From: an uncultured Haliea sp.
Lineage (GTDB): Bacteria; Pseudomonadota; Gammaproteobacteria; Pseudomonadales; Halieaceae
NCBI GenBank assembly: GCA_947258585.1
Contig: CAMYIZ010000077.1
Coordinates: 1-32,828, forward strand
Length of the DNA: 32,828 bases
Direction of reading: 5' to 3'
The position numbers were made by a program, and so were the translations under genes. Positions within the stretch are counted from its first letter, which is position 1; every line of letters begins with the position of its first letter. The notes beneath the pieces are model-generated. The model did no database searches. It saw nothing but the letters and a program-made list of their open reading frames with translations, and was not told where the DNA came from. Positions 1 through 8,168 of this stretch are shown piece after piece.

Positions 1-101
1 AGCTCAAACTGATCAAGGTGAGAGCCAAGGGATTTAGAAGCAACGTTCGTTTCCAGAATACGATCTGGTTCTATTTAGGGGGACTCAATCTGAAACATTG
101 A
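1..101 (+). CDS. ISL3-like transposase, C-terminal fragment (cut by window edge)
   Basis: The frame beginning at base 3 is open from the window edge to a TGA at 99-101 and encodes about 32 residues. They include a VRAKGFRSN stretch and then IWFYLGGLNL. This basic ARGFR-type block followed by a short hydrophobic run resembles, from memory, the last residues of ISL3 (IS204/IS1001) family transposases. The catalytic part lies outside the window, so activity cannot be judged. Another transposase family is possible because only about 30 residues are visible. The short distance to an IS-end-like sequence at about 124 fits a transposase terminus. Confidence 0.6.
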   Translation, partial: LKLIKVRAKGFRSNVRFQNTIWFYLGGLNLKH

Positions 102-124
102 CCCACCGGGAAAAGGGAGGACCC
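1..124 (+). mobile_element. Right end of an ISL3-like insertion sequence
   Basis: After the transposase stop there is a short non-coding tail ending in ACCCACCGGGAAAAGGGAGG followed by ACCC. Its reverse complement begins GGGTCCTCCC, which resembles the GGGCTCTTCA at 32701 at 6 of 10 positions. I place the element boundary near 124 on this basis. The exact end and the target-site duplication cannot be confirmed because the left end is outside the window. Confidence 0.45.
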
Positions 125-234
125 ATGCATATACAGTATATTAGCCGCGCCGCAGCAAAACCCCAAGAATCGCGTGTCATCAAATGCGGCCACCCTGCGC
201 GCGGAGAGCGCAACAACCGGGGCAGGTTCCCTGC

Positions 235-270
235 CGGCAACTGCTCCCCTATCGGCAACTGCTCCCCTAT
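235..270. repeat. 18-bp perfect direct repeat, two copies
   Basis: CGGCAACTGCTCCCCTAT occurs at 235-252 and again directly at 253-270. It lies in the gene-free stretch (125-352) between the IS end and the 3' end of the WS/DGAT gene. I see no other gene, terminator or RNA in that stretch. It may be replication slippage; no function can be assigned. Confidence 0.8.
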
Positions 271-352
271 CACCTTCTCAAATCCACCAAGATTCGATGA
301 CGCTCTGTATCCCTGAACCTCGGCACGCCGATCAATCCATGCAACTACCGGC

Positions 353-2173
353 TTACTTGAGCGAGGCCAGCTTCGGCCTGACGGCCGCTTTGCTACGGAC
401 GCCCTTCTTGGCCCTGGGCGCTGCCGCCTTGGCCTTGGCCCTGGGTACTGTCGCCTTGGTCTTGGGCACTGCCGCCTTGGCCTTGGCCGCGGGTAAAGTC
501 GCTTTGGCCTTGGCCTTGGCCGCGGGTAAAGTCGCTTTGGCCTTGGCCTTGGCCTTGGTTTTGGCCTTGGACACTGTCGCCTTGGCCTTCGCTTTTGCCT
601 TGGTCTGGGCGGGTGCCTTGGTCTGGGCGGGTGCCTTGGTCTGGGCCGGTGCCTTGGTCCTGGCGGTGCTCTTCGCCGCCACCGCCGCTTTCCCCGCCAT
701 TGTTGCCCCGGCCTTCGCTGCGGCTTTCTTTGGTGTCTTCCGCCGCGCCGCTGTCTTCGGCTTGCCCAATACCGCCGCTTGCAGGTCGGCGTAGGCGGCG
801 TACAGGCACTGCTCGTAGAAGCCCGGATCCGGCATCATTTCCCGACAGGACTGGAACGACACGGCAATCTGCCCGTTGTAGCTGGTCACGGCATGGAACA
901 GGCCCATGTTGTCGATGCAGGGACCGAGGCCGTAGCTGCGCACCACCTGGGCGCCGCCCATGTACAGCGGTACCTGCGGCCCCGGCACGTTGGTGACGAT
1001 GGTGTTGAATATCGGCTTCATGCCCGCCATCAGGCCGGAGCCCAGGGCCGCGCGCACCCCCAGCGCCGCGAGCTCCGCCGGCAGGCTCTGGGTCATATCG
1101 GTCATCAGACGCGCGCCCACGGCCTCGTGGTAGGCCTTGGAACCCACCGCCCCCTCGTGCACCGCCTGCAGGCGCTCCCGCGGGTCGGCAATATCCGTGC
1201 GCAGGGCGATAACCATCATCGACACCTGGTTTCCCGCGGCCGCCTCATCCCCGGACTTGCGGACGTTGACCGGCGCACCCGCCACCAGGCTACCCTCGGG
1301 CAGCTCACCCTTGTCGAGCAGATACCTGCGCAGGGAGCCACCGACGATACTCAGGATCACATCGTTCACGGTGGCACCGGGGACGGCGTCTTTCATTTTC
1401 CGGATCAAGCCCAGATTGAAGTCGGCGGCTCCGAAGACGCGGTGCGGTGAGACTGCCGCATTGAAGCGCGTACGCTCCTTGTCGCCCAGGGTGCGGAACT
1501 TGTTCGCCTTGACACCCTGGTGTACCCGGCGCCAGGCCGGGATACCCTCGGTCAACAGCCGCGCAAGCCGGAACGGCGCCCACATATTCACCTTGTAGGC
1601 GCGCCAGAGCATCTCGGCCCTGCCCGGGCCCGGGTCGAGCACCGGGGGCGCCTCCTGCCTTGGCGGGGGCGGGGTGGGCGTGAGGTCGTGCAGGGCCGAG
1701 ATAATCTCGACCCCGGAGGCCCCGTCGATCGCTGCGTGGTGGATCTTGAGAAACATGGCGTAGCAGCCCTTGGGCAGTCCCTCCACATTGTCCAGGCCTT
1801 CGATAACGTAGGCTTCCCAGAGCGGGCGGGAACGGTCCAGCGGGCGGGCATGCAATCGCGCCACCAGAATGGACAGCTGCCGCCAGTCACCAGGCTTGGG
1901 CAGGGCGATATGGCGGACATGGAACTCCAGGTCGAAATTCTCGTCCTCGACCCAGTAGGGTTGATCCAGGTTGAGTGGAACCATGGCCAGTTTGCGCTTG
2001 AATACCGGCGAGCGGTGCAGGCGGCTGGCAAAGGTGTTGAGGATGTCCTTGAACCGCACCAGCTCGGTGCCGGTGGTCGAGGGGTCGTAGATCAGCAGCG
2101 GCGCTATGTGCATCGGCGAATTGTTCATTTCTGCGTACAGAAATGTGGCGTCCAGCCCACTCAGTTGATGCAT
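353..2173 (-). CDS. WS/DGAT wax ester synthase / diacylglycerol acyltransferase with histone-H1-like tail
   Basis: This bifunctional acyltransferase family transfers acyl groups from acyl-CoA to fatty alcohols or diacylglycerol, making storage wax esters or triacylglycerols at the membrane and lipid-body surface. The N-terminus MHQLSGLDATFLYAE is typical. The catalytic HHxxxDG motif is HHAAIDG at residues 145-151, preceded by the PLW motif near 117-119 and followed by a VNDVIL motif. The family is usually about 450-480 residues. This protein has 606, because residues 470-606 form a Lys/Ala/Pro-rich low-complexity tail (KAPAQT x3, KAKATLPAAKA x2). The ATG at 2173 has a GGGAGG site 9 nt upstream. 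It lies 62 nt after the MFS gene and is probably cotranscribed with it. Family assignment is secure; substrate preference is not. Confidence 0.93.
   Translation of the reverse strand: MHQLSGLDATFLYAEMNNSPMHIAPLLIYDPSTTGTELVRFKDILNTFASRLHRSPVFKRKLAMVPLNLDQPYWVEDENFDLEFHVRHIALPKPGDWRQLSILVARLHARPLDRSRPLWEAYVIEGLDNVEGLPKGCYAMFLKIHHAAIDGASGVEIISALHDLTPTPPPPRQEAPPVLDPGPGRAEMLWRAYKVNMWAPFRLARLLTEGIPAWRRVHQGVKANKFRTLGDKERTRFNAAVSPHRVFGAADFNLGLIRKMKDAVPGATVNDVILSIVGGSLRRYLLDKGELPEGSLVAGAPVNVRKSGDEAAAGNQVSMMVIALRTDIADPRERLQAVHEGAVGSKAYHEAVGARLMTDMTQSLPAELAALGVRAALGSGLMAGMKPIFNTIVTNVPGPQVPLYMGGAQVVRSYGLGPCIDNMGLFHAVTSYNGQIAVSFQSCREMMPDPGFYEQCLYAAYADLQAAVLGKPKTAARRKTPKKAAAKAGATMAGKAAVAAKSTARTKAPAQTKAPAQTKAPAQTKAKAKAKATVSKAKTKAKAKAKATLPAAKAKAKATLPAAKAKAAVPKTKATVPRAKAKAAAPRAKKGVRSKAAVRPKLASLK
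481..659 (-). repeat. In-frame tandem repeats encoding the basic WS/DGAT tail
   Basis: Two DNA-level tandem arrays lie inside the tail. A 27-bp block at 481-507 recurs exactly at 514-540 (33-bp period, 11 codons). Further along, roughly 599-659, an 18-bp unit (6 codons, KAPAQT) occurs about three times with one base change. Periods are multiples of three, so copy-number change would keep the frame. This suggests length variation between strains. Confidence 0.85.
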
Positions 2174-2235
2174 GTGATCACGCCTCCCGCTGTTCCCGTG
2201 TGCCGGCTGGCACGCTTTTGGCAGTATAGCCGAGA

Positions 2236-3651
2236 TCAGTCCCTGCGTTTGCGGGTGACCGTCAACCAGTCCAGAACTATCCCGGCTCCCGGAGTAAAGC
2301 GCGATATGCGATAGACCACCTGCAGCAGATCCGGGCGCTGGCGCACCCGCAGCTCGACCGAGCGCGGGATAAACCAGGCCACGATCGCCAGGCGCAGCAG
2401 GGCGGAGACCAGGAATATCAGTACCACCGAGTGCACTGGCTGCCAGCTCTGGGGCAGCCAGTGCACTGTGCTCGCGAGGGCAGTCGCGAGGTATCCGCCC
2501 AGCAGAGCGCCAGCAAAAATGCCCACCGCCCCCAGCGCCGCCTGCACCGCGGCGTAACTGGCAAAATCCGCCCGCGGCGGGCGCAGGTCATAGAGATAGT
2601 TGGCGGTACTCAGGGTAAACCCGCCCCAGGCGAGACCGGAGAGTACCTGCACGAACAGCAGATAGTAGAAATCGCTGGAGAGCAGCCACATCGCGGGCAC
2701 TACCGGGATCAGCAAGCTGCTGGTCACCATCACCCAGCGGTTGCCCCAGCGGTCACAGATCCGGCCCCAGGTCGACAGGGTGAAGAACTGGGTGAGAATG
2801 GCGATGCCGGTATTGGCTGCAAACTGCCAGTAGCTGTAGTGCAGGTCCCGCAGCATATAGACACTGAAAAAGGGCGCCGAGATGGCCACCGCCGACTGCA
2901 TGCCGGCAATGAAGAGACTGTACTGGTAGAAGGTCTTGTCGCGGAACGCCTCCCGGATGCGCCCCAGGGTGGCGGCGAAGGAAATCGCGCCGGCCGTGTC
3001 GCTGTGGTCCGGGTCGTGCATCTGCCGCAGCTGCCTGGCCGACAGGCCCCGCCCCACCGCCGCCAGCAGGAACAATACCCCGAAGCAGGCCCAGGCCAGC
3101 TCGTAGCGCTGGAAAATGCCCAGCAGTGCGCCGCCGCCGGCGAACACGGTGAAACTGGTAATCATGGTAAGGCGGGTGCGACCGGCAAAAAACGCGCCTC
3201 GCCGCCGCGGCGGCACCACGCTGCCCATCCAGCCCCGCCACTGAGGCTGCACAAAGTTGGCACTGGCCTGGTAGACGATGGCCAGCAGAATCAACCAGGT
3301 GACCGCCTCCGGCGGGCGCCACAGGGCGATGACGGCCATGCCCAGGACCGACAGTGCCTGCAGTATCACGCCCGTGACAATGGCACGCCGACGGGAAAAA
3401 CGCGGGCACAACCACACCGACAGCAGTTGGCAGACGGCACCAGCGAGCTGGGGGGCCGCCAGCAGCCAGCCCATCTGTGACAGGCTTGCTCGCAGGGAGA
3501 TCGCAAACGCGCCGAGGTAGTTGTCGCAGATGCCGGTCATCACCGAGCTGGACACCGCGTCCTTGCGCGAGCGCGCCAGCGTATCGCGCAGCCAGAATGT
3601 ACGGCGTCTGCTGGGGGGAACTGTGCTCACTGCTCGCCTCGGGAAATCCAC
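2236..3651 (-). CDS. MFS transporter
   Basis: This 471-residue protein has the alternating hydrophobic segments of a 12-helix major facilitator: for example MGWLLAAPQLAGAVCQLLSVW, VTWLILLAIVYQA, a central loop near residue 215 and AALGAVGIFAGALLGGYLATAL. A basic WRGWMGSVVPPRRRGAFFAGR loop after the early helices fits the MFS A-type loop. It is annotated here from a GTG at 3651; another GTG at 3630 with GAGGCGAG upstream is an equally reasonable start. It precedes the WS/DGAT gene by 62 nt on the same strand, so both are probably one transcript. This makes lipid-related or stress-related export conceivable, but the substrate is unknown. Confidence 0.85.
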   Translation of the reverse strand: MDFPRRAVSTVPPSRRRTFWLRDTLARSRKDAVSSSVMTGICDNYLGAFAISLRASLSQMGWLLAAPQLAGAVCQLLSVWLCPRFSRRRAIVTGVILQALSVLGMAVIALWRPPEAVTWLILLAIVYQASANFVQPQWRGWMGSVVPPRRRGAFFAGRTRLTMITSFTVFAGGGALLGIFQRYELAWACFGVLFLLAAVGRGLSARQLRQMHDPDHSDTAGAISFAATLGRIREAFRDKTFYQYSLFIAGMQSAVAISAPFFSVYMLRDLHYSYWQFAANTGIAILTQFFTLSTWGRICDRWGNRWVMVTSSLLIPVVPAMWLLSSDFYYLLFVQVLSGLAWGGFTLSTANYLYDLRPPRADFASYAAVQAALGAVGIFAGALLGGYLATALASTVHWLPQSWQPVHSVVLIFLVSALLRLAIVAWFIPRSVELRVRQRPDLLQVVYRISRFTPGAGIVLDWLTVTRKRRD

Positions 3652-3780
3652 GACCTACTGCGCCCGACCCACCGGCGCCCGGTAGACAGCCACCGGGCTC
3701 CGGCCTTCGGCCTCCCGGCGAGTTTACGCCAAATGGGGGCCCGCGCGGCGCGACGGGGCCGATGAGTGGCAATAGCTCGC

Positions 3781-3812
3781 AAAAAAAATTGCGGGGCACT
3801 AAACTTCCCCGC
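3781..3812 (-). terminator. Intrinsic-terminator-like hairpin with U8 tract on the minus strand, upstream of the MFS gene
   Basis: Read on the minus strand, GCGGGG (3812-3807), a 10-nt loop, CCCCGC (3796-3791), then AA and eight T. This is the classic intrinsic terminator form. No minus-strand gene ends here. It lies in the divergent spacer between the channel gene and the MFS gene, about 130 nt before the MFS start, so it could stop antisense transcription or act as an attenuator in the MFS-WS/DGAT leader. Confidence 0.5.
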
Positions 3813-3841
3813 TTTCGCATCCTGACCAAGCAGATATCTCA

Positions 3842-4681
3842 ATGCCTCCCGCAACCCTGTCGTCCTCCGGCTCCAGCGCGCTGCGCCGGATAGAGTCCAG
3901 CCGCCTGTTTCAGGGGGCCGTCATCGCCATCATCATCCTCTCGGCCCTGACCATCGGTGCCAAGACCTACGAGCTGAGCCCCTGGGTAGAGCGCAGCCTC
4001 GGGGTCATGGATACTGCGATCACGGTCTTCTTCCTGCTGGAAATCCTGTTCCGCTTTGCCGCCTGCCCGCACAAGCGGCGCTTCTTCCTCGATGGCTGGA
4101 ATATTTTCGACACCATCGTGGTGATCGGCAGCCTGATTCCGCTGGACAACTCCGAGGCCGTGTTGCTGGGACGCCTGCTGCGGGTGTTCCGGGTGCTGCG
4201 TCTGGTCTCGGTGGTGCCCGAGCTGCGCTTCCTCATCAACTCGCTGCTGAAGGCGATTCCGCGCATGGGCTACATCGCCCTGCTGATGTTCATCATCTTC
4301 TATATCTACGCCGCAATCGGCTCCATGTTCTTCGCCGATACCGACGAGGAGCTGTGGGGAGATGTGGCGATCGCCATGCTGACCCTGTTCCGGGTTGCGA
4401 CCTTCGAGGACTGGACCGATGTCATGTACGCCACCATGGAATCCTATCCGCTGAGCTGGATCTACTACCTGACCTTTATCTTCCTCACCGCTTTCATATT
4501 CCTCAATATGATGGTGGGCGCGATCCTGGGGGTGATGACCGCGGAGCAGAACGCCCGCGAGGCCCAACAGGCCCATGACGAACGCGACCGGATCGTCCAG
4601 CAGCTGGACGAAGTGCAACATCAGCTGCGGGCACTGACCGCCGCGGTACAAGAGCAGTCGGGCACCCGGCAGCGGGAGTAA
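3842..4681 (+). CDS. Voltage-gated cation channel of the bacterial NaV/ion_trans family
   Basis: This 279-residue protein is a single-domain six-helix channel that would work as a tetramer in the inner membrane. S1 is near 22-40, S2 near 56-72 and S3 near 86-100. S4 carries arginines at 111, 114, 117 and 120 in the every-third-residue voltage-sensor pattern. S5 is near 143-164, the pore helix TLFRVATFEDW near 181-191 and S6 near 206-233. The tail at 235-270 is charged and probably coiled coil, as in NaChBac-type channels. The filter reads TFEDWTD (187-193). NaVAb has TLESWSM, and the engineered Ca2+-selective CaVAb has TLDDWSD. The two extra aspartates here therefore predict Ca2+ permeation. 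The ATG at 3842 has no clear Shine-Dalgarno. SulP lies 182 nt downstream on the same strand. Confidence 0.9.
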   Translation: MPPATLSSSGSSALRRIESSRLFQGAVIAIIILSALTIGAKTYELSPWVERSLGVMDTAITVFFLLEILFRFAACPHKRRFFLDGWNIFDTIVVIGSLIPLDNSEAVLLGRLLRVFRVLRLVSVVPELRFLINSLLKAIPRMGYIALLMFIIFYIYAAIGSMFFADTDEELWGDVAIAMLTLFRVATFEDWTDVMYATMESYPLSWIYYLTFIFLTAFIFLNMMVGAILGVMTAEQNAREAQQAHDERDRIVQQLDEVQHQLRALTAAVQEQSGTRQRE

Positions 4682-4863
4682 CGGCGGGAACAGGCCGGCA
4701 ACCGGGCGATACCGGTACAAGTTCACACCGCACTGGCCTTGCCCGTCCCGTTCCCGGATAATCGCCGCCTTCCCGATATCGCCAGCAGCCACCGCCGGGG
4801 CACAACCTGCCCTGCGCCATCCTGCTGCGCCGGCATCCCGCTCACCTACCCGAAGACTTCGCC

Positions 4864-6351
4864 ATGCTCGGTACCCTCAAACAGGAATGGTTCGGCAATA
4901 TCCGCGGTGACCTGCTCGCCGGCCTGGTTGTCGCCCTGGCCCTGATCCCCGAGGCCATCGCCTTTTCCATTATCGCCGGCGTCGACCCCAAGGTCGGCCT
5001 CTACGCTTCCTTTTGTATCGCGGTCGTCATCGCCTTCACCGGCGGACGGCCCGGCATGATCTCTGCCGCCACCGGGGCCATGGCGCTGCTGATGATCACC
5101 CTGGTCAGGGAGCACGGGCTCGAGTACCTCCTCGCTGCGACGGTCCTCACCGGCATGCTGCAGATCCTGGCGGGCTTCCTGAGGCTGGGCTCGCTGATGC
5201 GCTTTGTATCCCGCTCCGTGGTGACCGGCTTCGTGAATGCCCTGGCGATACTGATCTTCCTGGCCCAGATACCCGAGCTGACCGGCGTCACCTGGCACGT
5301 CTATGCCATGACCGCGGCCGGCCTGGGCATCATCTACCTGTTCCCCCTGCTGCCGCGGGTGGGCAAGCTGATACCGTCACCCCTGGTCTGCATCCTGTCC
5401 CTGACCGCCGTGGCAATCCTGTTGCAGCTGGATATCCGCACCGTTGGCGACATGGGCGAACTGCCCGACACCCTGCCCGTATTCCTGTGGCCGGACGTCC
5501 CGCTGAACCTGGCGACCCTGACCATCATTTTCCCCTATGCCGCCGCGCTGGCCGTTGTCGGCCTGCTGGAGTCGATGATGACCGCGACCATCGTCGATGA
5601 TCTCACCGATACCGAGAGCGACAAGAACCGTGAGTGCAAGGGCCAGGGGATCGCCAATATCGGCGCCGGCCTGCTCGGGGGCATGGCCGGCTGCGCCATG
5701 ATCGGTCAATCGGTGATCAACGTGAAATCCGGCGGCCGCGGCCGCCTGTCCTGCTTTGCCGCCGGCGCCTTCCTGCTGTTGATGGTGGTATTCCTCGGAG
5801 ACTGGCTGACCCGGATCCCGATGGCGGCGCTGGTGGCGGTGATGATCATGGTGTCCATCGGGACGTTCTCCTGGGATTCCATCCGCAATCTGAAACAACA
5901 TCCCCTGTCCTCCAGCATCGTCATGCTGGCCACCGTCGTTGTGGTAGTCGGCACGCACAACCTGGCCCTGGGGGTACTGGTCGGGGTGCTGCTGGCGGCC
6001 CTGTTCTTTGCCAACAAGATCAGCCGCTTCATGCTGGTGAAAGCGGAGGATGAAGGCGACGGCCACCGGGTCTACACTGTCATTGGCCAGGTATTCTTCG
6101 CCACCGCCGACGGCTTCATCGCGGCCTTCGACTTCAAAGAGGCCCTGGAGCGTGTCACTATCGATGTGACCGCCGCGCACTTCTGGGACATCACCTCGGT
6201 GTCGGCCCTGGACAAGGTGGTCATCAAGTTCCGCCGCGAAGGCGCCGAGGTCAACCTGGTCGGCATGAACGAGGCCAGCGCCACGATCGTCGACCGCTTC
6301 GGCGTCCACGACAAGCCGGAAGCCATCGCAACCTTGATGTCCGGGCACTAG
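4864..6351 (+). CDS. SulP (SLC26-type) anion transporter with STAS domain
   Basis: This inner-membrane transporter of 495 residues belongs to the family that moves sulfate, bicarbonate, chloride or dicarboxylates. The SulP core occupies roughly residues 10-390 with [20 protein letters not shown] at the start, GLYASF, and [18 protein letters not shown] near 270-285. A C-terminal STAS domain (about 410-495) contains [20 protein letters not shown], with the Asp-Ile-Thr-Ser turn typical of STAS folds. The length fits the compact bacterial SulP group. The universal stress protein gene begins 17 nt after the stop, a recurrent SulP-USP pairing. The transported anion cannot be decided from the sequence; bicarbonate or sulfate are the usual options. 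Confidence 0.93.
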   Translation: MLGTLKQEWFGNIRGDLLAGLVVALALIPEAIAFSIIAGVDPKVGLYASFCIAVVIAFTGGRPGMISAATGAMALLMITLVREHGLEYLLAATVLTGMLQILAGFLRLGSLMRFVSRSVVTGFVNALAILIFLAQIPELTGVTWHVYAMTAAGLGIIYLFPLLPRVGKLIPSPLVCILSLTAVAILLQLDIRTVGDMGELPDTLPVFLWPDVPLNLATLTIIFPYAAALAVVGLLESMMTATIVDDLTDTESDKNRECKGQGIANIGAGLLGGMAGCAMIGQSVINVKSGGRGRLSCFAAGAFLLLMVVFLGDWLTRIPMAALVAVMIMVSIGTFSWDSIRNLKQHPLSSSIVMLATVVVVVGTHNLALGVLVGVLLAALFFANKISRFMLVKAEDEGDGHRVYTVIGQVFFATADGFIAAFDFKEALERVTIDVTAAHFWDITSVSALDKVVIKFRREGAEVNLVGMNEASATIVDRFGVHDKPEAIATLMSGH

Positions 6352-6368
6352 GAATCGGGAGTACCACC

Positions 6369-7220
6369 ATGAATAACATAGTCGCCTGTATCGACGGCTC
6401 CGCCAGCGCCCGCTGCGTGACCATCGCCGCCGCCTGGGCCAGTGGCCGCCTGGACACCCGCCTGCTGCTGCTGCATGTGCTGGAACGGCCCTCGGCGCCG
6501 CCGGCGCAGGACCTGTCCGGGGCGATCGGTCTGGGCAGCCGCGAACACCTGCTGGAAGAGCTGACGGCGCTGGATGAGCGCCGGGAAAAGCTCGCCCTGG
6601 AACACGGCAGGCATTTGCTGGAGGACGCGGAAGCGGTCGCTGTTAATGCCGGCGCCCGGGACGTGGCGCGCAAGCAGCGCCACGGAGACCTGGTGGACGC
6701 CCTGCGCGACCTGGAGGAGGATACCCGCCTGCTGGTCATGGGCCGCCTGGGCGAGGATCACGACATCGCCGCGCACACCATCGGCTCCCATCTGGAAAGC
6801 GTGGTGCGCAGCGTGCACCGGCCGATCATGGTGGTCATGCGGGAATTCGTGGCGCCCCGGCAGTTCATGATCGCCTACGACGGCAGTGCCACCGCGTCCA
6901 AGGCGCTGGAGCTGGTGGCCAACAGCCCGCTGCTGGCCGGGCTGCCCTGCCATCTGGTGACCGTGGGTCCGGTGACCGCCGAACAGACCCGGCAGATCGG
7001 GCAGGCCCGCGACACCCTCGCGGAGGCCGGCTTCGATGTCACCACCGCCACACTGGAGGGCGAGGTCCAGAGTGCGCTGGGCCAGTACCACCGCGAACAG
7101 GGCATCGACCTGATGGTCATGGGCGCCTGGGGGCATTCCCGCATTCGCCAGTTCTTTGTCGGCAGCAACACCACGCGGATGCTCAGCCACAGCGACATCA
7201 CCCTGTTGCTGCTGCGCTGA
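6369..7220 (+). CDS. Tandem-domain universal stress protein (UspA family)
   Basis: This 283-residue cytoplasmic protein has two UspA folds, about 1-150 and 158-283. Each starts with the family hallmark (NNIVACIDGSASA and FMIAYDGSATA). The C-terminal domain keeps the ATP-binding G-2x-G-9x-G(S/T) pattern in GAWGHSRIRQFFVGS. The N-terminal domain has a near match with one extra residue (GRLGEDHDIAAHTIGS), so nucleotide binding there is uncertain. A GGGAG site lies just before the ATG. The 17-nt gap to SulP indicates cotranscription, so it may tune or report on that transporter; that link is inference. The stop codon is part of an inverted repeat shared with the convergent gene. Confidence 0.93.
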   Translation: MNNIVACIDGSASARCVTIAAAWASGRLDTRLLLLHVLERPSAPPAQDLSGAIGLGSREHLLEELTALDERREKLALEHGRHLLEDAEAVAVNAGARDVARKQRHGDLVDALRDLEEDTRLLVMGRLGEDHDIAAHTIGSHLESVVRSVHRPIMVVMREFVAPRQFMIAYDGSATASKALELVANSPLLAGLPCHLVTVGPVTAEQTRQIGQARDTLAEAGFDVTTATLEGEVQSALGQYHREQGIDLMVMGAWGHSRIRQFFVGSNTTRMLSHSDITLLLLR

Positions 7221-7244
7221 GCCGGTCAAGCCCAATCCGGCTCA
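7218..7244. terminator. Palindrome joining two convergent stop codons
   Basis: TGAGCCGG (7218-7225) pairs perfectly with CCGGCTCA (7237-7244) across an 11-nt loop. The outermost bases of the stem are the TGA of the stress-protein gene and, on the other strand, the TGA of the TSUP gene. There is no T tract, so it is a bidirectional terminator candidate or an mRNA 3'-end protecting hairpin. Confidence 0.5.
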
Positions 7245-8063
7245 GAGTGCCCGCAGCAGCATCCGGCCTGACACCACCAGCAGGAAAATGCCGAAGGCCA
7301 GGTTCAGCTGCCGAGCACTCAACCGGTGGGCCAGGCGTGCGCCGTAAGGTGCCGACAGGATGGTCGCCGGCGCAATGCAGGCCAGGCCCAGCAGGTTGAC
7401 GAAGCCGAGGCTGCCGGGCGGCAGGCGCGGATCCCCCCAGCCCGTGGCCACGAAGGCGATGGCGCCGGGCACGCTGATCAGCAGGCCGAACAGGGCCGAG
7501 GTGCCCACCGCCCGGTGGATGCTGTGTCCGAGCAGGCTCAGCACGGGCACGCTGAAAGTGCCCCCGCCAATCCCCATCATGCTGGAAAGGCCGCCTATCC
7601 CCAGTGGAATCAGCCGGATCCCCGCGCCCCTGGGCGCTTCCTCCACCGGCTCCGGGTTGCGGCCGCCCAACAGCAGCATGCGCAGCCCCAGCAGCACTGC
7701 CACCGCGCCGAAGATCAGCGCCAGCACATTGCTGTGCAGCTGCGAAGCCAGCCATGCGCCAAGTACGGAGCCCGCCAGGATATAGCCGCCCCAGTTGCGC
7801 GCCAGCTTGAAGTCTACAAAGCCGCGCTGGTGATGCACGCGGGTCGATGACACCGAAGTGAGGATGATCGTCGCCAGCGAGGTCGCCACCGCAATGTGCA
7901 TGCGAATGGCAGGATCCACGCCCTGGGTGCCAAGGGCGACATCCAGCACTGGCACAATAACAATCCCGCCACCCACTCCCAGCAATCCGGCCATGAGACC
8001 GGCAACAATGCCCGTGGCCAGCATCGCCAGCACCAGGGGACCCCACTCAGCGACAAGCTCCAT
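7242..8063 (-). CDS. TSUP family (TauE/SafE) membrane permease
   Basis: This 273-residue integral membrane protein is built from two related halves. The family signature occurs once in each half: GLLGVGGGIVIVPVL near residues 26-40 and MMGIGGGTFSVPVL near 160-175. About eight helices are visible, consistent with the sulfite/sulfoacetate/taurine-linked exporters called TauE/SafE. Longer in-frame starts exist up to 8351. I chose the ATG at 8063 because AAGGAG lies 5 nt upstream and the hydrophobic region begins immediately. It converges on the stress-protein gene and is divergent from the FAH gene. The substrate (sulfite, sulfonate or other organosulfur anion) is unproven. Confidence 0.88.
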   Translation of the reverse strand: MELVAEWGPLVLAMLATGIVAGLMAGLLGVGGGIVIVPVLDVALGTQGVDPAIRMHIAVATSLATIILTSVSSTRVHHQRGFVDFKLARNWGGYILAGSVLGAWLASQLHSNVLALIFGAVAVLLGLRMLLLGGRNPEPVEEAPRGAGIRLIPLGIGGLSSMMGIGGGTFSVPVLSLLGHSIHRAVGTSALFGLLISVPGAIAFVATGWGDPRLPPGSLGFVNLLGLACIAPATILSAPYGARLAHRLSARQLNLAFGIFLLVVSGRMLLRAL

Positions 8064-8168
8064 CCTCACTCCTTGCGTAAACAAGCTGCCTGCAGCCACT
8101 GTTTCCGGCACCGGCGACCGCGCTATGATGCCACAGCCTTCACGCCATACCGTATCGGGGAGCCTTTT

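Noticed and set aside
235-270. CRISPR-like or attachment-site reading of the direct repeat
   Set aside because: Only two copies with no spacer between them; no cas genes or integrase are present.
174-794. A 206-codon plus-strand ORF and a 138-codon minus-strand ORF over the repeat tail
   Set aside because: They are low-complexity shadows of the repetitive WS/DGAT tail in other frames, with no ribosome site or family resemblance.
2431-3480. Plus-strand 349-codon ORF antisense to the MFS gene
   Set aside because: Gln/His/Pro/Arg-rich composition without motifs is typical of a GC-rich antisense shadow, while the minus strand shows clear membrane helices.
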